Shown one piece after another: positions 18,228 through 28,967 of a stretch of DNA of 64,000 nt; the first letter of the stretch is position 1; each line of letters begins with the position of its first letter. The translations under genes were made by a program, and so were the position numbers. Location: contig NZ_JAMTCN010000011.1 in the NCBI RefSeq assembly GCF_024171865.1, positions 80,926 to 144,925 of the forward strand. The letters are read 5' to 3'. This stretch comes from Prauserella aidingensis (GTDB taxonomy: Bacteria; Actinomycetota; Actinomycetes; Mycobacteriales; Pseudonocardiaceae). The notes under the pieces are model-generated. The model did no database searches. It was not told the origin of the DNA and saw only the letters and a list, made by a program, of their open reading frames with translations.

Positions 18228-19127
18228 GTGCTGGTCGCAGGATTTCCGGCCGGGGCGTTCCAGGCGAACTGCTACCTGCTCGCACCGGGGCCGGACCGGG
18301 CGTGCGTGATCGTCGACCCCGGTGAGGACGCGGGTGCGCCACTCGGCCGGGTGGTCGCCGAGCACGGTCTGACACCTGCCGCGATCCTCGCCACGCACGG
18401 CCATCCGGACCATGTCCACGCGGCCGCCGACACCGCGCGCGCCTACGACGTCCCCGTCCTGATCCGGTCCGAGGACCGCCGGCTGTTGAGCATGCCGTGG
18501 CTCGGGCTCAACGACGAACTCGCGGCCGGACTCGGCGACCGCCCGTGGCCCGAACCGCACACGGTGCGGGAACTCGGCGCCGACGGCGAGCCGGAGCCGG
18601 TGCTGGAACTCGCCGGACTGCGGATCGAGGCGCTGCACACGCCCGGCCACACGGCCGGTTCGACCGTGTTCCGCCTGGCCACCGGCGAGGGTGGACAGGT
18701 CGCGCTCACCGGGGACACCCTGCTGCCCGGTTCGGCGGGACGTACGGACCTGCCCGGCGGCGATCGCGCCGCGCTGCGCCGCTCGCTGGCGCGGCTGACG
18801 GCGACCCTTCCCGACGGCACGGTTCTGCTGCCTGGACACGGGCCGAGTACGACCATGGGGCAGGAGAAGACGTCGAACCCCTGGCTGGCCGCGGAGGGGC
18901 GCGGCACCGCGGAGCTTCGTTATACAGGTCAGGGTCATCCAGGTCAGCGTTATGCAGGCGAGCCTCATGCAGGCGAGGCTCACGCGGACAACGGTCACGC
19001 GGACAACGGTCACGCGGACAACGGTCACGCGGGCCGGGGCGACACGGAGGAGTGCGGAGGGGCGGACCGGAGCGGTCCGGCCCGGCCGCCACGCGGGCCG
19101 GCAGCTGCCGGAGAGAGGCGATCATGA
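18228..19127 (+). CDS. Metallo-beta-lactamase-fold hydrolase (glyoxalase II-like) with repeat tail
   Basis: The 299-residue product has the metal-binding motif THGHPDH with His57, His59, Asp61 and His62, then LHTPGHTAGSTVF, LTGDTLLPGSAGRTDL and VLLPGHGPSTTMGQEKTSNPWL. It is of the glyoxalase II-like family, substrate unknown. The catalytic domain should end near residue 225. About 70 further residues are built from tandem repeats (three HADNG units plus older decayed ones), a tail not seen in typical members. A -10-like TACGCT (18193-18198) and GGAGG precede GTG 18228. The stop overlaps the next gene by 4 nt. In mycobacteria this gene is followed by hisS, which is not present here. Confidence 0.9.
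   Translation: MLVAGFPAGAFQANCYLLAPGPDRACVIVDPGEDAGAPLGRVVAEHGLTPAAILATHGHPDHVHAAADTARAYDVPVLIRSEDRRLLSMPWLGLNDELAAGLGDRPWPEPHTVRELGADGEPEPVLELAGLRIEALHTPGHTAGSTVFRLATGEGGQVALTGDTLLPGSAGRTDLPGGDRAALRRSLARLTATLPDGTVLLPGHGPSTTMGQEKTSNPWLAAEGRGTAELRYTGQGHPGQRYAGEPHAGEAHADNGHADNGHADNGHAGRGDTEECGGADRSGPARPPRGPAAAGERRS
18981..19025 (+). repeat. 15-bp tandem repeat, three perfect copies
   Basis: Units CACGCGGACAACGGT at 18981-18995, 18996-19010 and 19011-19025, encoding HADNG in the C-terminal tail of the metallo-hydrolase. A decayed 12- to 15-bp series (CATGCAGGCGAG-like) runs just upstream from about 18922 to 18980. Confidence 0.92.
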
Positions 19128-19885
19128 ACGAACCCGAGCCGACCGACCCGGACCTGCCGGACGTCACGGGCGGCGACAGCGGCGGGAACGCCGACGGCGC
19201 CGGGAACGCCGGGACTCCCGGCGGGAACGCCGCGGGCCGGTCCGCAGGAGCCGGTGACGAGCCGGAACGGATCGTGCTCTACGGCCAGGACGCGACGCTC
19301 CGGCGGAAACGGGCCGCCGCGGGTCTCGTGGGGGTCCTCCTGTTCGCCGCGGCGTTCGGCGGGGTGGCGGGCCTGATCGGCGGCCTCGGCGCGGGGCTGG
19401 TGGTCGCCGTGATCGTCGCCGCGGCACTGGGATTCGTGGTGGCCTCCAACGCACGTCGGCAGGTGTGGCTCGACGGCAGGACCGTGGTCATGCGCAGCTT
19501 CGGCAGCCGCCGCGTGGACCTGGTCACCGCGCCGCGGATCGAGCTGCTGCTCAGCGACGTGCGCGGATCGCGCACCGTGAGCCTGCTCGTCACGTCCGAG
19601 TCGAACAAGGCCGTGAAGGTGGACCTCGCGATCTATGCCGGGACCGGTGGCCGCGAGCTCGGCATTCTGGCGCTCCGCAGGCTCGCGGACGCACTGGCCG
19701 ACAACATCGAGGCCAACGGCCTCGTCTTCTCCGAGCTGCTCGTGGCGCAGCTGCGGTCCGAGGCGCGCGGCGACGGGGCCGCGGATCGGCCGCTGTACCG
19801 CATCGCCTCGCTCGCGCCGCAGGGCAAGCTCGCGCAGCGGTTCACGATGGAGGCGGTGAGTCGGTTCGTCGCGTCGCTGGAGTGA
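19124..19885 (+). CDS. Membrane protein with two N-terminal helices and PH-like domain
   Basis: I do not recognise a named family. The 253-residue product has a Gly/Asn/Ala-rich leader (about 1-45), two adjacent transmembrane segments (about 65-108), and a soluble beta-rich part beginning RQVWLDGRTVVMRSFGSRRVDLVTAPRIEL, similar in feel to bacterial PH-like domains. It starts at ATG 19124 inside the stop of the metallo-hydrolase (ATGA), so the two are co-translated. The 3' end overlaps a convergent gene by 44 bp. Confidence 0.75.
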   Translation: MNEPEPTDPDLPDVTGGDSGGNADGAGNAGTPGGNAAGRSAGAGDEPERIVLYGQDATLRRKRAAAGLVGVLLFAAAFGGVAGLIGGLGAGLVVAVIVAAALGFVVASNARRQVWLDGRTVVMRSFGSRRVDLVTAPRIELLLSDVRGSRTVSLLVTSESNKAVKVDLAIYAGTGGRELGILALRRLADALADNIEANGLVFSELLVAQLRSEARGDGAADRPLYRIASLAPQGKLAQRFTMEAVSRFVASLE

Positions 19886-20423
19886 TGCGACGCGGCCGCG
19901 TCCCGTCCCCCTCGCGGCCATCCTCGCCGGCAGTGTGCTCGCCGCCGTCGCCGGTGCCGGGGTCCGGTGCCGACGTCACCGGGTGCAGTGCGGCGAGATG
20001 CAGTTCGATCGCCGTGAGCTGTTCGCGCAGCCCGTCCAGCCGGAGACGGATCGTTTCGAGCTGATACACCGCCTCGGGCAGCTCACCCGCCGCGAACGTG
20101 GCCAGCCGCTCGAGGTGCGAGGCCGTCTCGCGCAGTTCGTGCAGCGCACGGGCGAGTTCCGGGACGGCGGCCGCGCCCGCCACCAGTGCGGCCGCGGACC
20201 TGGCCACGCCCGTCGTGTGGCGGAGGACGTCTCCGGGCGCGGCGGCGACGGCTCCCGCCACCCGGCGCACCACGGCCAGCGGCAGGCTCACCAGACCCCG
20301 CAGGGACGGCAGCGCCGTGTCGTGGAGCGCCGTGTCGTGGTCGGCCGATTCCCGGCGTCCCGACTCGGGGTGTGGGACGTCGGACGGTGACGGTTCGGCG
20401 TGTGGGGGTTGCGGACCCGGCAT
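19842..20423 (-). CDS. Hypothetical protein with coiled-coil segment
   Basis: No family recognised. The 193-residue product has a Pro/Glu-rich N-terminus, an Ala/Val-rich amphipathic or membrane-associated stretch (LVSLPLAVVRRVAGAVAAAPGD...), then a heptad-like helix (ELPEAVYQLETIRLRLDGLR) and a disordered Thr/Arg-rich tail. It is read from ATG 20423 with GGAG 5 nt upstream. It lies tail-to-tail with, and overlaps, the preceding membrane-protein gene by 44 bp. It might associate with the membrane as a small adaptor; this is a guess. Confidence 0.65.
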   Translation of the reverse strand: MPGPQPPHAEPSPSDVPHPESGRRESADHDTALHDTALPSLRGLVSLPLAVVRRVAGAVAAAPGDVLRHTTGVARSAAALVAGAAAVPELARALHELRETASHLERLATFAAGELPEAVYQLETIRLRLDGLREQLTAIELHLAALHPVTSAPDPGTGDGGEHTAGEDGREGDGTRPRRITPATRRTDSPPPS

Positions 20424-20518
20424 GGCGTCTCCGCTCGGACGGTGGGGAGGTCGTCGCTGTTCGTACCCCACCGGCCGGGTCCGCAGCGCGGCGCCCTGCG
20501 GTTCTGTGGCTGCTGTGG

Positions 20519-22363
20519 TCAGGCGTGACGGGTGTGACTGCTGTGACGATCGGTGCAGCCGCCGGCGCCGGCCGGATCGTCGGACTCGCCGTCGCCGCCT
20601 GCCGGGTCCACGTCGGCGGGATCGGCCGGACCGCGGGAATCGGTGCGCTCCTCGGCGGCAGGGACGGCGTGGTTCTCCTCCCGCACCACGATCAGTGCCG
20701 CGAGCAGCGTCGTCACCGGTACCGCCGCGATGATCCCGATGCTGCCCGCCAGCGTGCGCACGATCTCGGACGCCAGCTCCTGCGACGTCAGGATCGGCCC
20801 CAGCCCGACGTCGGACAGCGACGCCAGCAGCAGCGCGGGCAGTGCCGCACCCGCGTATGCCATGACCAGGGTGTTGACGGCCGAGCCGACGTGGGCGCGG
20901 CCGATCCGCAGCGCGGCGCCGTAGAGCTCCCGCCACGACTGCCGCGGGTTCGCGCGGTGCAGTTCCCAGACGGCGCTCGCCTGCGTGACCGTCACGTCGT
21001 CGAGCACACCGAGCGCACCGATGACGATCCCCGCCAGCAGCAGGCCCCGTGCGTCGATGCCGTGCCCGAGCGAGCCGATCAGCGTGGAGGTGCTCTCGTC
21101 GAGACCGGTCAGGCTCGCGGCACCGGCGAACACGGCGGCGATCAGTCCGATGAGCGACAGACTCACCATCGTCCCGAGCACCGCGGCCGACGTGCGCGCC
21201 GAGAAGCCGTGGGTCGTGTAGAGCGCGACGAACATGATGAGCCCGGCGCCGGCGATCGCCACGAGCAGCGGGTCGCCGCCGTGGAGGATCGACGGCAGCA
21301 CGAACAGCCCGATGATCACCGCGGTGACGGCCAGCGCGCCGAGCGCCGCGACACCCCGCCACCGGCCCAGCACGACGACGGCGAGCGCGAACAGGCCCGC
21401 CAGCAGGGCGAGCGGCAGGCTGCGTTGGAAGTCGCGGACCTGGTAGGAGGACCCGGCCTGTGGGTCGGCGCCGCTGTAGGACAGCACGACCGCGTCGCCC
21501 GCGGCGAATCGCGGATTGCCCTGCCCCGCCGGCAGGCTCTGGGCGATCGTGCGGCCCTCGGCGGGGCCGTCGGTGAGCGTGATCTCGATCTGCTGGCACG
21601 GTCCGCCCTCGCCCGGGTCGCCGACCTGCACCTGGCCCGGGGACAGGCACGGCCCCAGTTCGGAGGAGACCACGTCGCCGTGGACGGGCTCGCCGACGGC
21701 GTGGCCGCGGACGTCCTGCTCTCCCCACGAGTACAGCAGCACGACGGCGGCGAGCGCGGCGAGCGCGAACGGCGCGAGCAGGGCGGTCAGCAGGACCCGT
21801 ACCCGGCGCGAGGCCGGTGCCGCAGGCTCGTGTCCGTGTCCGTGTCCGTGTCCGTGTCCGTGTCCGTGTCCGTGTCCGTGTCCGTGTCCGTGTCCGTGTG
21901 CGGCTGTGGCTGCGGTCGACGGCGTCTGCTCGCCGGAGCGGGTGCGGCCGTGCGGCTTCTCCGGCCCGTCGCCGGGGCGTGCGGTGCCGTGCCGCCTCGG
22001 ACCGGTGTCGCGGTCGGCGGCGCGGCGCGGCCGGGTGCGGGTGGGGTCGAGCCCGTCGGCGGTATCGCGGACACCGGGACGCGCGCCCGCCTCCCGTGGG
22101 GGCGCCGGGCTCGCGGCCGGGTCGCGGGGCCGCCTGCCGCGTTCGGGCCGGTCCGCGGGCGCCGGGGCGCCGCTGTCGCCGTCGTTCCCACGGGCGGGCG
22201 CTCGCCCGGTCGTTCCGGGTCGGGGCCGGCGTCGCGGCTGCTCGTCGCGGGGATCCGTCCTGCGGGGAGCCCGGCGGGGACGAGACCCGGCGGGTCCCTC
22301 GTGGGGCGGGATCGGTTCGGGCAGGACCGGGCCCGTGTCGTCGTCGGAGAAGTCGCGGGGCAC
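20519..22363 (-). CDS. YibE/F-family membrane protein with His-Gly repeat
   Basis: The 614-residue product has a long Pro/Arg-rich cytoplasmic N-terminus (about 1-155), a (His-Gly)n run of about 11 units, then a first transmembrane helix (about 190-210), an extracellular domain (LGPCLSPGQVQVGDPGEGG), and 6-7 helices with the YibE/F signature GIVIGALGVLDDVTVTQASAVWEL. The family function is unknown; a transport role is often suggested. Start GTG 22363 has GAGGA about 8 nt upstream; the frame is open much further so the start is uncertain. The gene is divergent from aspS. Confidence 0.85.
   Translation of the reverse strand: MPRDFSDDDTGPVLPEPIPPHEGPAGSRPRRAPRRTDPRDEQPRRRPRPGTTGRAPARGNDGDSGAPAPADRPERGRRPRDPAASPAPPREAGARPGVRDTADGLDPTRTRPRRAADRDTGPRRHGTARPGDGPEKPHGRTRSGEQTPSTAATAAHGHGHGHGHGHGHGHGHGHGHGHEPAAPASRRVRVLLTALLAPFALAALAAVVLLYSWGEQDVRGHAVGEPVHGDVVSSELGPCLSPGQVQVGDPGEGGPCQQIEITLTDGPAEGRTIAQSLPAGQGNPRFAAGDAVVLSYSGADPQAGSSYQVRDFQRSLPLALLAGLFALAVVVLGRWRGVAALGALAVTAVIIGLFVLPSILHGGDPLLVAIAGAGLIMFVALYTTHGFSARTSAAVLGTMVSLSLIGLIAAVFAGAASLTGLDESTSTLIGSLGHGIDARGLLLAGIVIGALGVLDDVTVTQASAVWELHRANPRQSWRELYGAALRIGRAHVGSAVNTLVMAYAGAALPALLLASLSDVGLGPILTSQELASEIVRTLAGSIGIIAAVPVTTLLAALIVVREENHAVPAAEERTDSRGPADPADVDPAGGDGESDDPAGAGGCTDRHSSHTRHA
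21830..21895 (+). repeat. Hexanucleotide microsatellite (GTGTCC)11
   Basis: Eleven uninterrupted copies of GTGTCC on the plus strand (GGACAC on the coding minus strand). They encode alternating His-Gly in the cytoplasmic N-terminal region of the YibE/F protein. Copy-number changes would stay in frame. Confidence 0.95.
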
Positions 22364-22492
22364 GGGGACATCCTCGCGGGCCGGTGCGGCGGGCCGGGTG
22401 CCAGGTCCCGGGGCCGGAGCAGGCCCGGTGACGCCCGGGTGAGACACGGAGCGGGCGGGAAACCTGGTGGCGATGCGCCGCGGGTGATTCGT

Positions 22493-22498
22493 TAACCT
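22493..22498 (+). promoter_or_regulatory. -10 hexamer TAACCT, probable aspS promoter
   Basis: TAACCT lies 70 nt before the aspS start in the divergent gap with the YibE/F gene, giving a leader of about 63 nt. No distinct -35 is visible. Confidence 0.4.
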
Positions 22499-22567
22499 GG
22501 GCCGTCGGCGGTGTCGCCGCCGCTGTTGTCCGACCGTATTCTCCGCTTTCCGAGAGGACCCTGCGCA

Positions 22568-24379
<1,812 letters not shown>

Positions 24380-24546
24380 CACGCGCGGTCGTGGGCGGCT
24401 GCGGAGCGAGCGTTCCGGCAGTCGGGGGACGCGGGTGGGCTCCGCGACCGCTCGCGACGTGACGCCGCATGGGCCGCACGGTCGAATGTCGCCGTGTGGC
24501 GCGGATTGCGGTCACCTGATTGTGGTCACTGTTCCCGTCGCACTAG

Positions 24547-24552
24547 TAGGGT
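24547..24552 (+). promoter_or_regulatory. -10 hexamer TAGGGT, probable leaderless promoter
   Basis: TAGGGT ends 8 nt before ATG 24561; the short spacing and weak Shine-Dalgarno (GGAG only 4 nt from the ATG) suggest a leaderless or nearly leaderless mRNA for the kinase-like gene. Confidence 0.45.
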
Positions 24553-24560
24553 CGGAGCCA

Positions 24561-25874
24561 ATGACTGTGGACACCCCTCCTGCCGACGATTCGACCGTCG
24601 GCACAGGAGCGGACACTTCCTCCAGTGATACCGCCATGGCCGCGGTGACGGCTGCGGAGGCGGTTCTCGCGCAGCGATTCGGCAGTACGATCTCCCTGGT
24701 CGACGCCGAGGACCTCGCCGGGAGCGGCCCCGCCACGGTGGTGCGCGCCCGGGTGGCGTCGTCGCCGTTCTCCCTGCCCCGCACGCTCGTCATCAAGCAC
24801 TATCCCGACGAACCGGGCGAGGGCGAGGACGACGCGTTCGCCCGCGAGGCGGCCAGCTACCAGCTGTTCACGGCGCTGTCCGCCGACGACCGCACCTGCC
24901 CGGAGATCCTCGCGCACAGCGCGGACCACCGGCTGCTCGTGATCGACGACCTGGGCCGGGCGCCGACGCTGCAGGACAAGCTGAGCGGATCCGACGCCCG
25001 CGCGGCGGAAACCGCCCTGCTGTCCTGGGCACGGACGCTGGGTCGAATGCACTTCAGCACGGCCAACCGTGAGGCGGACTTCAACGCCCTGCTCCGACGG
25101 CTCGGCAAGGCCGGGCCGGGGTCGGGACAGTCGGACTCGTCCGCACCGGCCGCCCCCGTCGCCACGACAGCCACCGCAGGGGCGGCCGACCCGGTGGACG
25201 CGGCGGCCGAGGCGCCCGCGTTGCTCGGGGAGACACTCGGTATCGACACGCCACCCGAGGTCGTGGCCGCGGCGCAGCGCGCTGCCGAGCAGGCGCGGTC
25301 GGCGGCGTTCCGTGCGTTCAGCCCGGTGGACCTCTGGCCCGACAACAACCTCGTCACCGGCGACGGCGTGCGGTTCCTCGACTTCGAACGGGGACGCGTG
25401 CGCAGCGCGCTCGTGGACGCGGCACACATGCTGGTGCCGTTCGTGTCCGGCCCCGAGCCGCTGGGCCTGCCCGCGGGCGTCAGCGAGGCGATGATCACGT
25501 CGTGGCGTGCCGAGGTGGCCGATCTGTGGCCGTCCCTGGCCGAGGAGGACACGCTCGACCGGTACCTGACCGACGCCGCGCAGCTGCTCGTGTGGGAGGC
25601 GACGTGCCGGTGGCTGCCCACGCTCGCCGGCGAGGGGGCCGCCGCCGAGAACCGTGACAACGGCGACCGCGCACGTGGTCACGAGCGCGGCACGGCCACG
25701 GCGCGCGCCGCGGCGCTCGCCACGTGGTGGCGCGACCTCGCCGACCACGCGGGCCGTGCCGGTGACCCGGCCGACGGCGCCGCCGTCGCCGACCATGCCG
25801 GGGCCGTCGCCCGCGCGCTCGACGGGCGATTCGGCCCGGACCTCGAACTGCCGCTGTACCCGGCGTTCCGCTGA
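24561..25874 (+). CDS. Phosphotransferase (APH/choline-kinase fold) with altered catalytic loop
   Basis: The 437-residue product looks like a small-molecule kinase of the aminoglycoside phosphotransferase fold: LPRTLVIKHYPDE in the N-lobe with the ATP-binding Lys, HRLLVIDDLGRAPTLQDKL in the hinge region, VDLWPDNNLVTGDGVRFLDFERG in the catalytic region. The usual HGDxxxxN loop reads PVDLWPDN: Asp257 and Asn262 are kept but the histidine is replaced, while the DFG-like FLDFE is intact. An Ala/Ser-rich insert sits at about 190-220. Substrate unknown. ATG 24561 fits the leaderless promoter. It is followed by an SGNH hydrolase in the same direction. Confidence 0.75.
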   Translation: MTVDTPPADDSTVGTGADTSSSDTAMAAVTAAEAVLAQRFGSTISLVDAEDLAGSGPATVVRARVASSPFSLPRTLVIKHYPDEPGEGEDDAFAREAASYQLFTALSADDRTCPEILAHSADHRLLVIDDLGRAPTLQDKLSGSDARAAETALLSWARTLGRMHFSTANREADFNALLRRLGKAGPGSGQSDSSAPAAPVATTATAGAADPVDAAAEAPALLGETLGIDTPPEVVAAAQRAAEQARSAAFRAFSPVDLWPDNNLVTGDGVRFLDFERGRVRSALVDAAHMLVPFVSGPEPLGLPAGVSEAMITSWRAEVADLWPSLAEEDTLDRYLTDAAQLLVWEATCRWLPTLAGEGAAAENRDNGDRARGHERGTATARAAALATWWRDLADHAGRAGDPADGAAVADHAGAVARALDGRFGPDLELPLYPAFR

Positions 25875-25989
25875 GGCGTTCCCGTGTTCCGCCGGGTGCG
25901 GGGGCGGTGACGTCAAGGTTCGCCGGCCCGTATCCACCTCGTTACCCGGGTCTCACCGCGGGTGCGCACGGGCGCGCGACCGTGCCCCT

Positions 25990-27003
25990 GTGACGCTCGA
26001 CAGCCGCGTACAGCCGGACCGCCTTCCGCGCCCCACCGTCCTGCCCGACGATCCCCCTCCGTCCGACCCCCTGCCGTCCGTCCCGTCCGTCCGGCCCCGG
26101 GTGCCCGCCCCACCTGCCGCCGGGGAGCCGGCGGTCGCGCCGCCCCGCCGTGTGGAGCGGCTCGCCGTCCTGGGCGACTCCACGGCCGTCGGCCTCGGCG
26201 ACCCGTTGCCCGGCGGTGCCTGGCGCGGCGTCGGCCCCCTGGTCGCCGAGGCGCTCGGCGTCCCCGCGGACCGCTACGCCAACGTGTCGTTCACCGGTGC
26301 GCGGGTCGGCTGCGTGCGCACCGTCCAGCTGCCCGGCGTGCTCGACACCGCCCCGGACGTCGCCGTCGTGATCGCGGGGATGAACGACACGCTGCGGTCC
26401 GACTTCGACACCTCGGCGCTGGCGGACGACCTCGACACCACCGTGTCCGCCCTGCAGGACGCGGGCACGACGGTCGTCACGGTCCGCTTCCACGACCACG
26501 GGCGCGTGTTCCGCCTGCCCGGACCGCTGCGCCGGGCGCACGCGACCCGGGTGGACGCGCTCAACGACGTCGTCGACACGGTCGTGGCCCGCCGCGGTGC
26601 GCTGTGCGTCGACCTCGACGTCCTGCCCGGCGCCTACGACCTGGACTCCTGGAGTGTCGACCGGCTCCATCCCTCCGAACGGGGTCACCGGCTGCTGGCC
26701 CTGGCCGTCACGGAGGCGCTCGCCGGCGAGGGGTTCGCCGTCCCGGAGCCGGTGTCGCTCGTGTGCTCGGGAGGGGCCTCCGCCCGGACCGTCGACCACG
26801 TCGCCTGGCTGCTCGGCAAGGGAGTGCCGTGGTTGTGGCGCCGCGGCAGGGACCTGGTGCCGCACGCCGCCGGGATCGTGGCGCGCGACCTGGTCCGGGC
26901 AGGGGTGCGGGCCGCGGGAACCGGCAGGGCGCCCGTCGTGTCACTCCTGCGGGCGCCGCCGATTACGGTCGAGGGGTGCAGCAAGACGAACTCTTCACGG
27001 TGA
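25990..27003 (+). CDS. SGNH/GDSL-family hydrolase
   Basis: SGNH hydrolases are esterases or lipases with a Ser-Asp-His triad. The 337-residue product shows block [15 protein letters not shown] (Ser64), block [16 protein letters not shown], and block [13 protein letters not shown] (Asp224 and His227). A Pro-rich leader of about 50 residues precedes it. GTG 25990 is used, but GTG 26101 or GTG 26152 are possible starts; no signal peptide is clear, so it may be intracellular. The 3' end contains the promoter and first codons of rarA (28-bp overlap). Confidence 0.85.
   Translation: MTLDSRVQPDRLPRPTVLPDDPPPSDPLPSVPSVRPRVPAPPAAGEPAVAPPRRVERLAVLGDSTAVGLGDPLPGGAWRGVGPLVAEALGVPADRYANVSFTGARVGCVRTVQLPGVLDTAPDVAVVIAGMNDTLRSDFDTSALADDLDTTVSALQDAGTTVVTVRFHDHGRVFRLPGPLRRAHATRVDALNDVVDTVVARRGALCVDLDVLPGAYDLDSWSVDRLHPSERGHRLLALAVTEALAGEGFAVPEPVSLVCSGGASARTVDHVAWLLGKGVPWLWRRGRDLVPHAAGIVARDLVRAGVRAAGTGRAPVVSLLRAPPITVEGCSKTNSSR
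26964..26969 (+). promoter_or_regulatory. -10 hexamer TACGGT, probable leaderless rarA promoter
   Basis: TACGGT lies inside the end of the SGNH gene and ends 6 nt before GTG 26976, a leaderless geometry. This gives rarA a promoter of its own despite overlapping the upstream gene. Confidence 0.45.
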
Positions 27004-28379
27004 ACGAGGACGTGGCGCCCCCGCCGGTGTCGGACCAGCCGCAGGCGCCACCCGAACCGCCACCCGGTTCGCCGTTGGCCGTCCGGATGCGGCCCGCGTC
27101 GCTCGACGAGGTCGTCGGCCAGCAGCACCTGCTCGGCGAAGGCGCGCCGCTGCGGAGGCTCGTGGAGGGCGCGGCCCCGGCGTCGGTGCTGCTCTACGGC
27201 CCGCCGGGCACCGGCAAGACGACGCTCGCGAACCTCGTGTCGACGGCGACCGGCAGGCGGTTCGTCGCGCTGTCGGCCCTGTCGGCGGGTGTCAAGGAGG
27301 TCCGCGGGGTCATCGAGGAGGCCCGCAGGCGGCGCAAGTACAACGCCGAGGACACCGTGCTGTTCATCGACGAGGTGCACCGGTTCTCGAAGACCCAGCA
27401 GGACGCGCTGCTCGGGGCCGTCGAGGACCGCACCGTGCTGCTCGTCGCGGCGACGACGGAGAACCCGTCCTTCTCGATCGTCTCACCGTTGCTGTCGCGG
27501 TCGCTGGTGCTGCAGCTGCGGCCGCTCACCGACGACGACGTCGCCGGGCTGCTCGGCCGGGCGCTGACCGACGAGCGCGGTCTGGCGGGCCGGTTCGAGC
27601 TCACCGACGAGGCCCACGGCCACCTCGTCCGACTCGCCTCCGGCGACGCCCGGCGCGCCCTCACGGCCCTGGAGGCCGCCGCGGACGCCGTGAGCGTCTC
27701 CGCGGCCCCGGACGAGCCGGCCGTGATCGGCCTGGAGACCGTCGAGGCGACCGTGGACAAGGCCGCCGTCCGCTACGACCGGGACGGCGACCAGCACTAC
27801 GACGTGATCAGCGCGTTCATCAAGTCGATCCGCGGCTCGGACGTCGACGCCGCCGTCCACTACCTCGCCCGCATGATCGAGGCGGGGGAGGATCCCCGGT
27901 TCATCGCCCGCCGCCTCGTCGTGCACGCGAGCGAGGACATCGGCATGGCCGACCCGACGGCGCTGCAGTCCGCGGTCGCCGCCGCCCACGCGGTGCAGTT
28001 CATCGGCATGCCCGAGGGCAGGCTGGCGCTGGCGCAGGCCACCGTGCACCTGGCGACCGCGCCGAAGTCCAACGCCGTCATCGCGGCCATCGACGGTGCG
28101 CTCGCCGACGTCAGGGCCGGGGGTGCCGGAACGGTGCCGCCGCACCTGCGGGACGGTCACTACACCGGCGCCGCGGCGCTCGGCCACGCGCAGGGCTACC
28201 GCTACCCGCACGACGTGCCGGAGGGCGTGCTCGCCCAGCAGTACCCGCCGGACGAGCTCGTGGGCCGCGACTACTACGCCCCCACGCAGCGCGGCGCCGA
28301 GCGGACGCTGGCCGAGCGCGTGCCGCGGCTGCGGCGCACCATCCGCGGCGAACGAGGCGACCCCGGCGAAGGGCGGTGA
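26976..28379 (+). CDS. rarA: Replication-associated recombination ATPase RarA/MgsA
   Basis: RarA (MgsA, the homologue of eukaryotic WRNIP1) is an AAA+ clamp-loader-like ATPase that acts at stalled forks. The 467-residue product has a short Phe-containing N-terminus (VQQDELF), [18 protein letters not shown], Walker A GPPGTGKT (75-82), Walker [10 protein letters not shown] (Asp132-Glu133), sensor 1 [10 protein letters not shown], and the C-terminal oligomerisation domain ([32 protein letters not shown]). GTG 26976 matches family starts and overlaps the SGNH gene. Confidence 0.96.
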   Translation: MQQDELFTVNEDVAPPPVSDQPQAPPEPPPGSPLAVRMRPASLDEVVGQQHLLGEGAPLRRLVEGAAPASVLLYGPPGTGKTTLANLVSTATGRRFVALSALSAGVKEVRGVIEEARRRRKYNAEDTVLFIDEVHRFSKTQQDALLGAVEDRTVLLVAATTENPSFSIVSPLLSRSLVLQLRPLTDDDVAGLLGRALTDERGLAGRFELTDEAHGHLVRLASGDARRALTALEAAADAVSVSAAPDEPAVIGLETVEATVDKAAVRYDRDGDQHYDVISAFIKSIRGSDVDAAVHYLARMIEAGEDPRFIARRLVVHASEDIGMADPTALQSAVAAAHAVQFIGMPEGRLALAQATVHLATAPKSNAVIAAIDGALADVRAGGAGTVPPHLRDGHYTGAAALGHAQGYRYPHDVPEGVLAQQYPPDELVGRDYYAPTQRGAERTLAERVPRLRRTIRGERGDPGEGR

Positions 28380-28562
28380 CGTCCCCGCGCGTGGGCGACC
28401 GGCCCGCCGCGGCCGCCCACGCGGGCCTGCACGGAGTACGGGTGCGACACGCTGGGTCACCGAGAGGCAGGGCTGCCGCTCCGGACGGGGTGGCGCACGG
28501 TAGCCTCACAGTTCCCATCGACCCAAGGGACCGTCTCACCGATCCATGAATAGGGAGGGCAC

Positions 28563-28967
28563 GTGTCGGCAGGGCAGATCGCCGCACTGGTCGCCGCGGG
28601 CGCCTTCGTGCTGCTGGTGTTGTTCTTGGTGATCGCGCTGGTCAAGCTCGGTCGTACGCTCGACGAAGCCACGGTCGCGATCCGCAAGGCGCACGAGAAC
28701 ACCGACCCGCTGTTGCACGGGGCCAGCGACACGATCACGCACGTCAACACCCAACTGGAACGGGTCGACGGCATCACGTCCGATGTGCGCACCGTGTCCG
28801 GCAACGCTTCCGCGCTGTCGTCGGTGTTCACCGCGACGCTCGGCGGGCCGCTGGTGAAGACCGCGGCGCTGTCGTACGGCATGAGCAAGGCGATCAAGGC
28901 GCGCCGCGCGGCGAAGGCCGAGAACGGCAAGCACACGCTCCGGCGCGGGAGGAAGAGCAAGCGATGA
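28563..28967 (+). CDS. DUF948-family membrane protein
   Basis: The 134-residue product is one N-terminal transmembrane segment (about 5-28) followed by a helical region (LGRTLDEATVAIRKAHENTDPLL) and a basic tail, the profile of DUF948 proteins; function unknown. GTG 28563 follows AGGGAGGG. A -10-like TAGCCT (28501-28506) precedes it. It overlaps the next gene by 4 nt. Placement between rarA and alaS is conserved in Streptomyces, where rpsD also lies in this interval; rpsD is absent here. Confidence 0.88.
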   Translation: MSAGQIAALVAAGAFVLLVLFLVIALVKLGRTLDEATVAIRKAHENTDPLLHGASDTITHVNTQLERVDGITSDVRTVSGNASALSSVFTATLGGPLVKTAALSYGMSKAIKARRAAKAENGKHTLRRGRKSKR

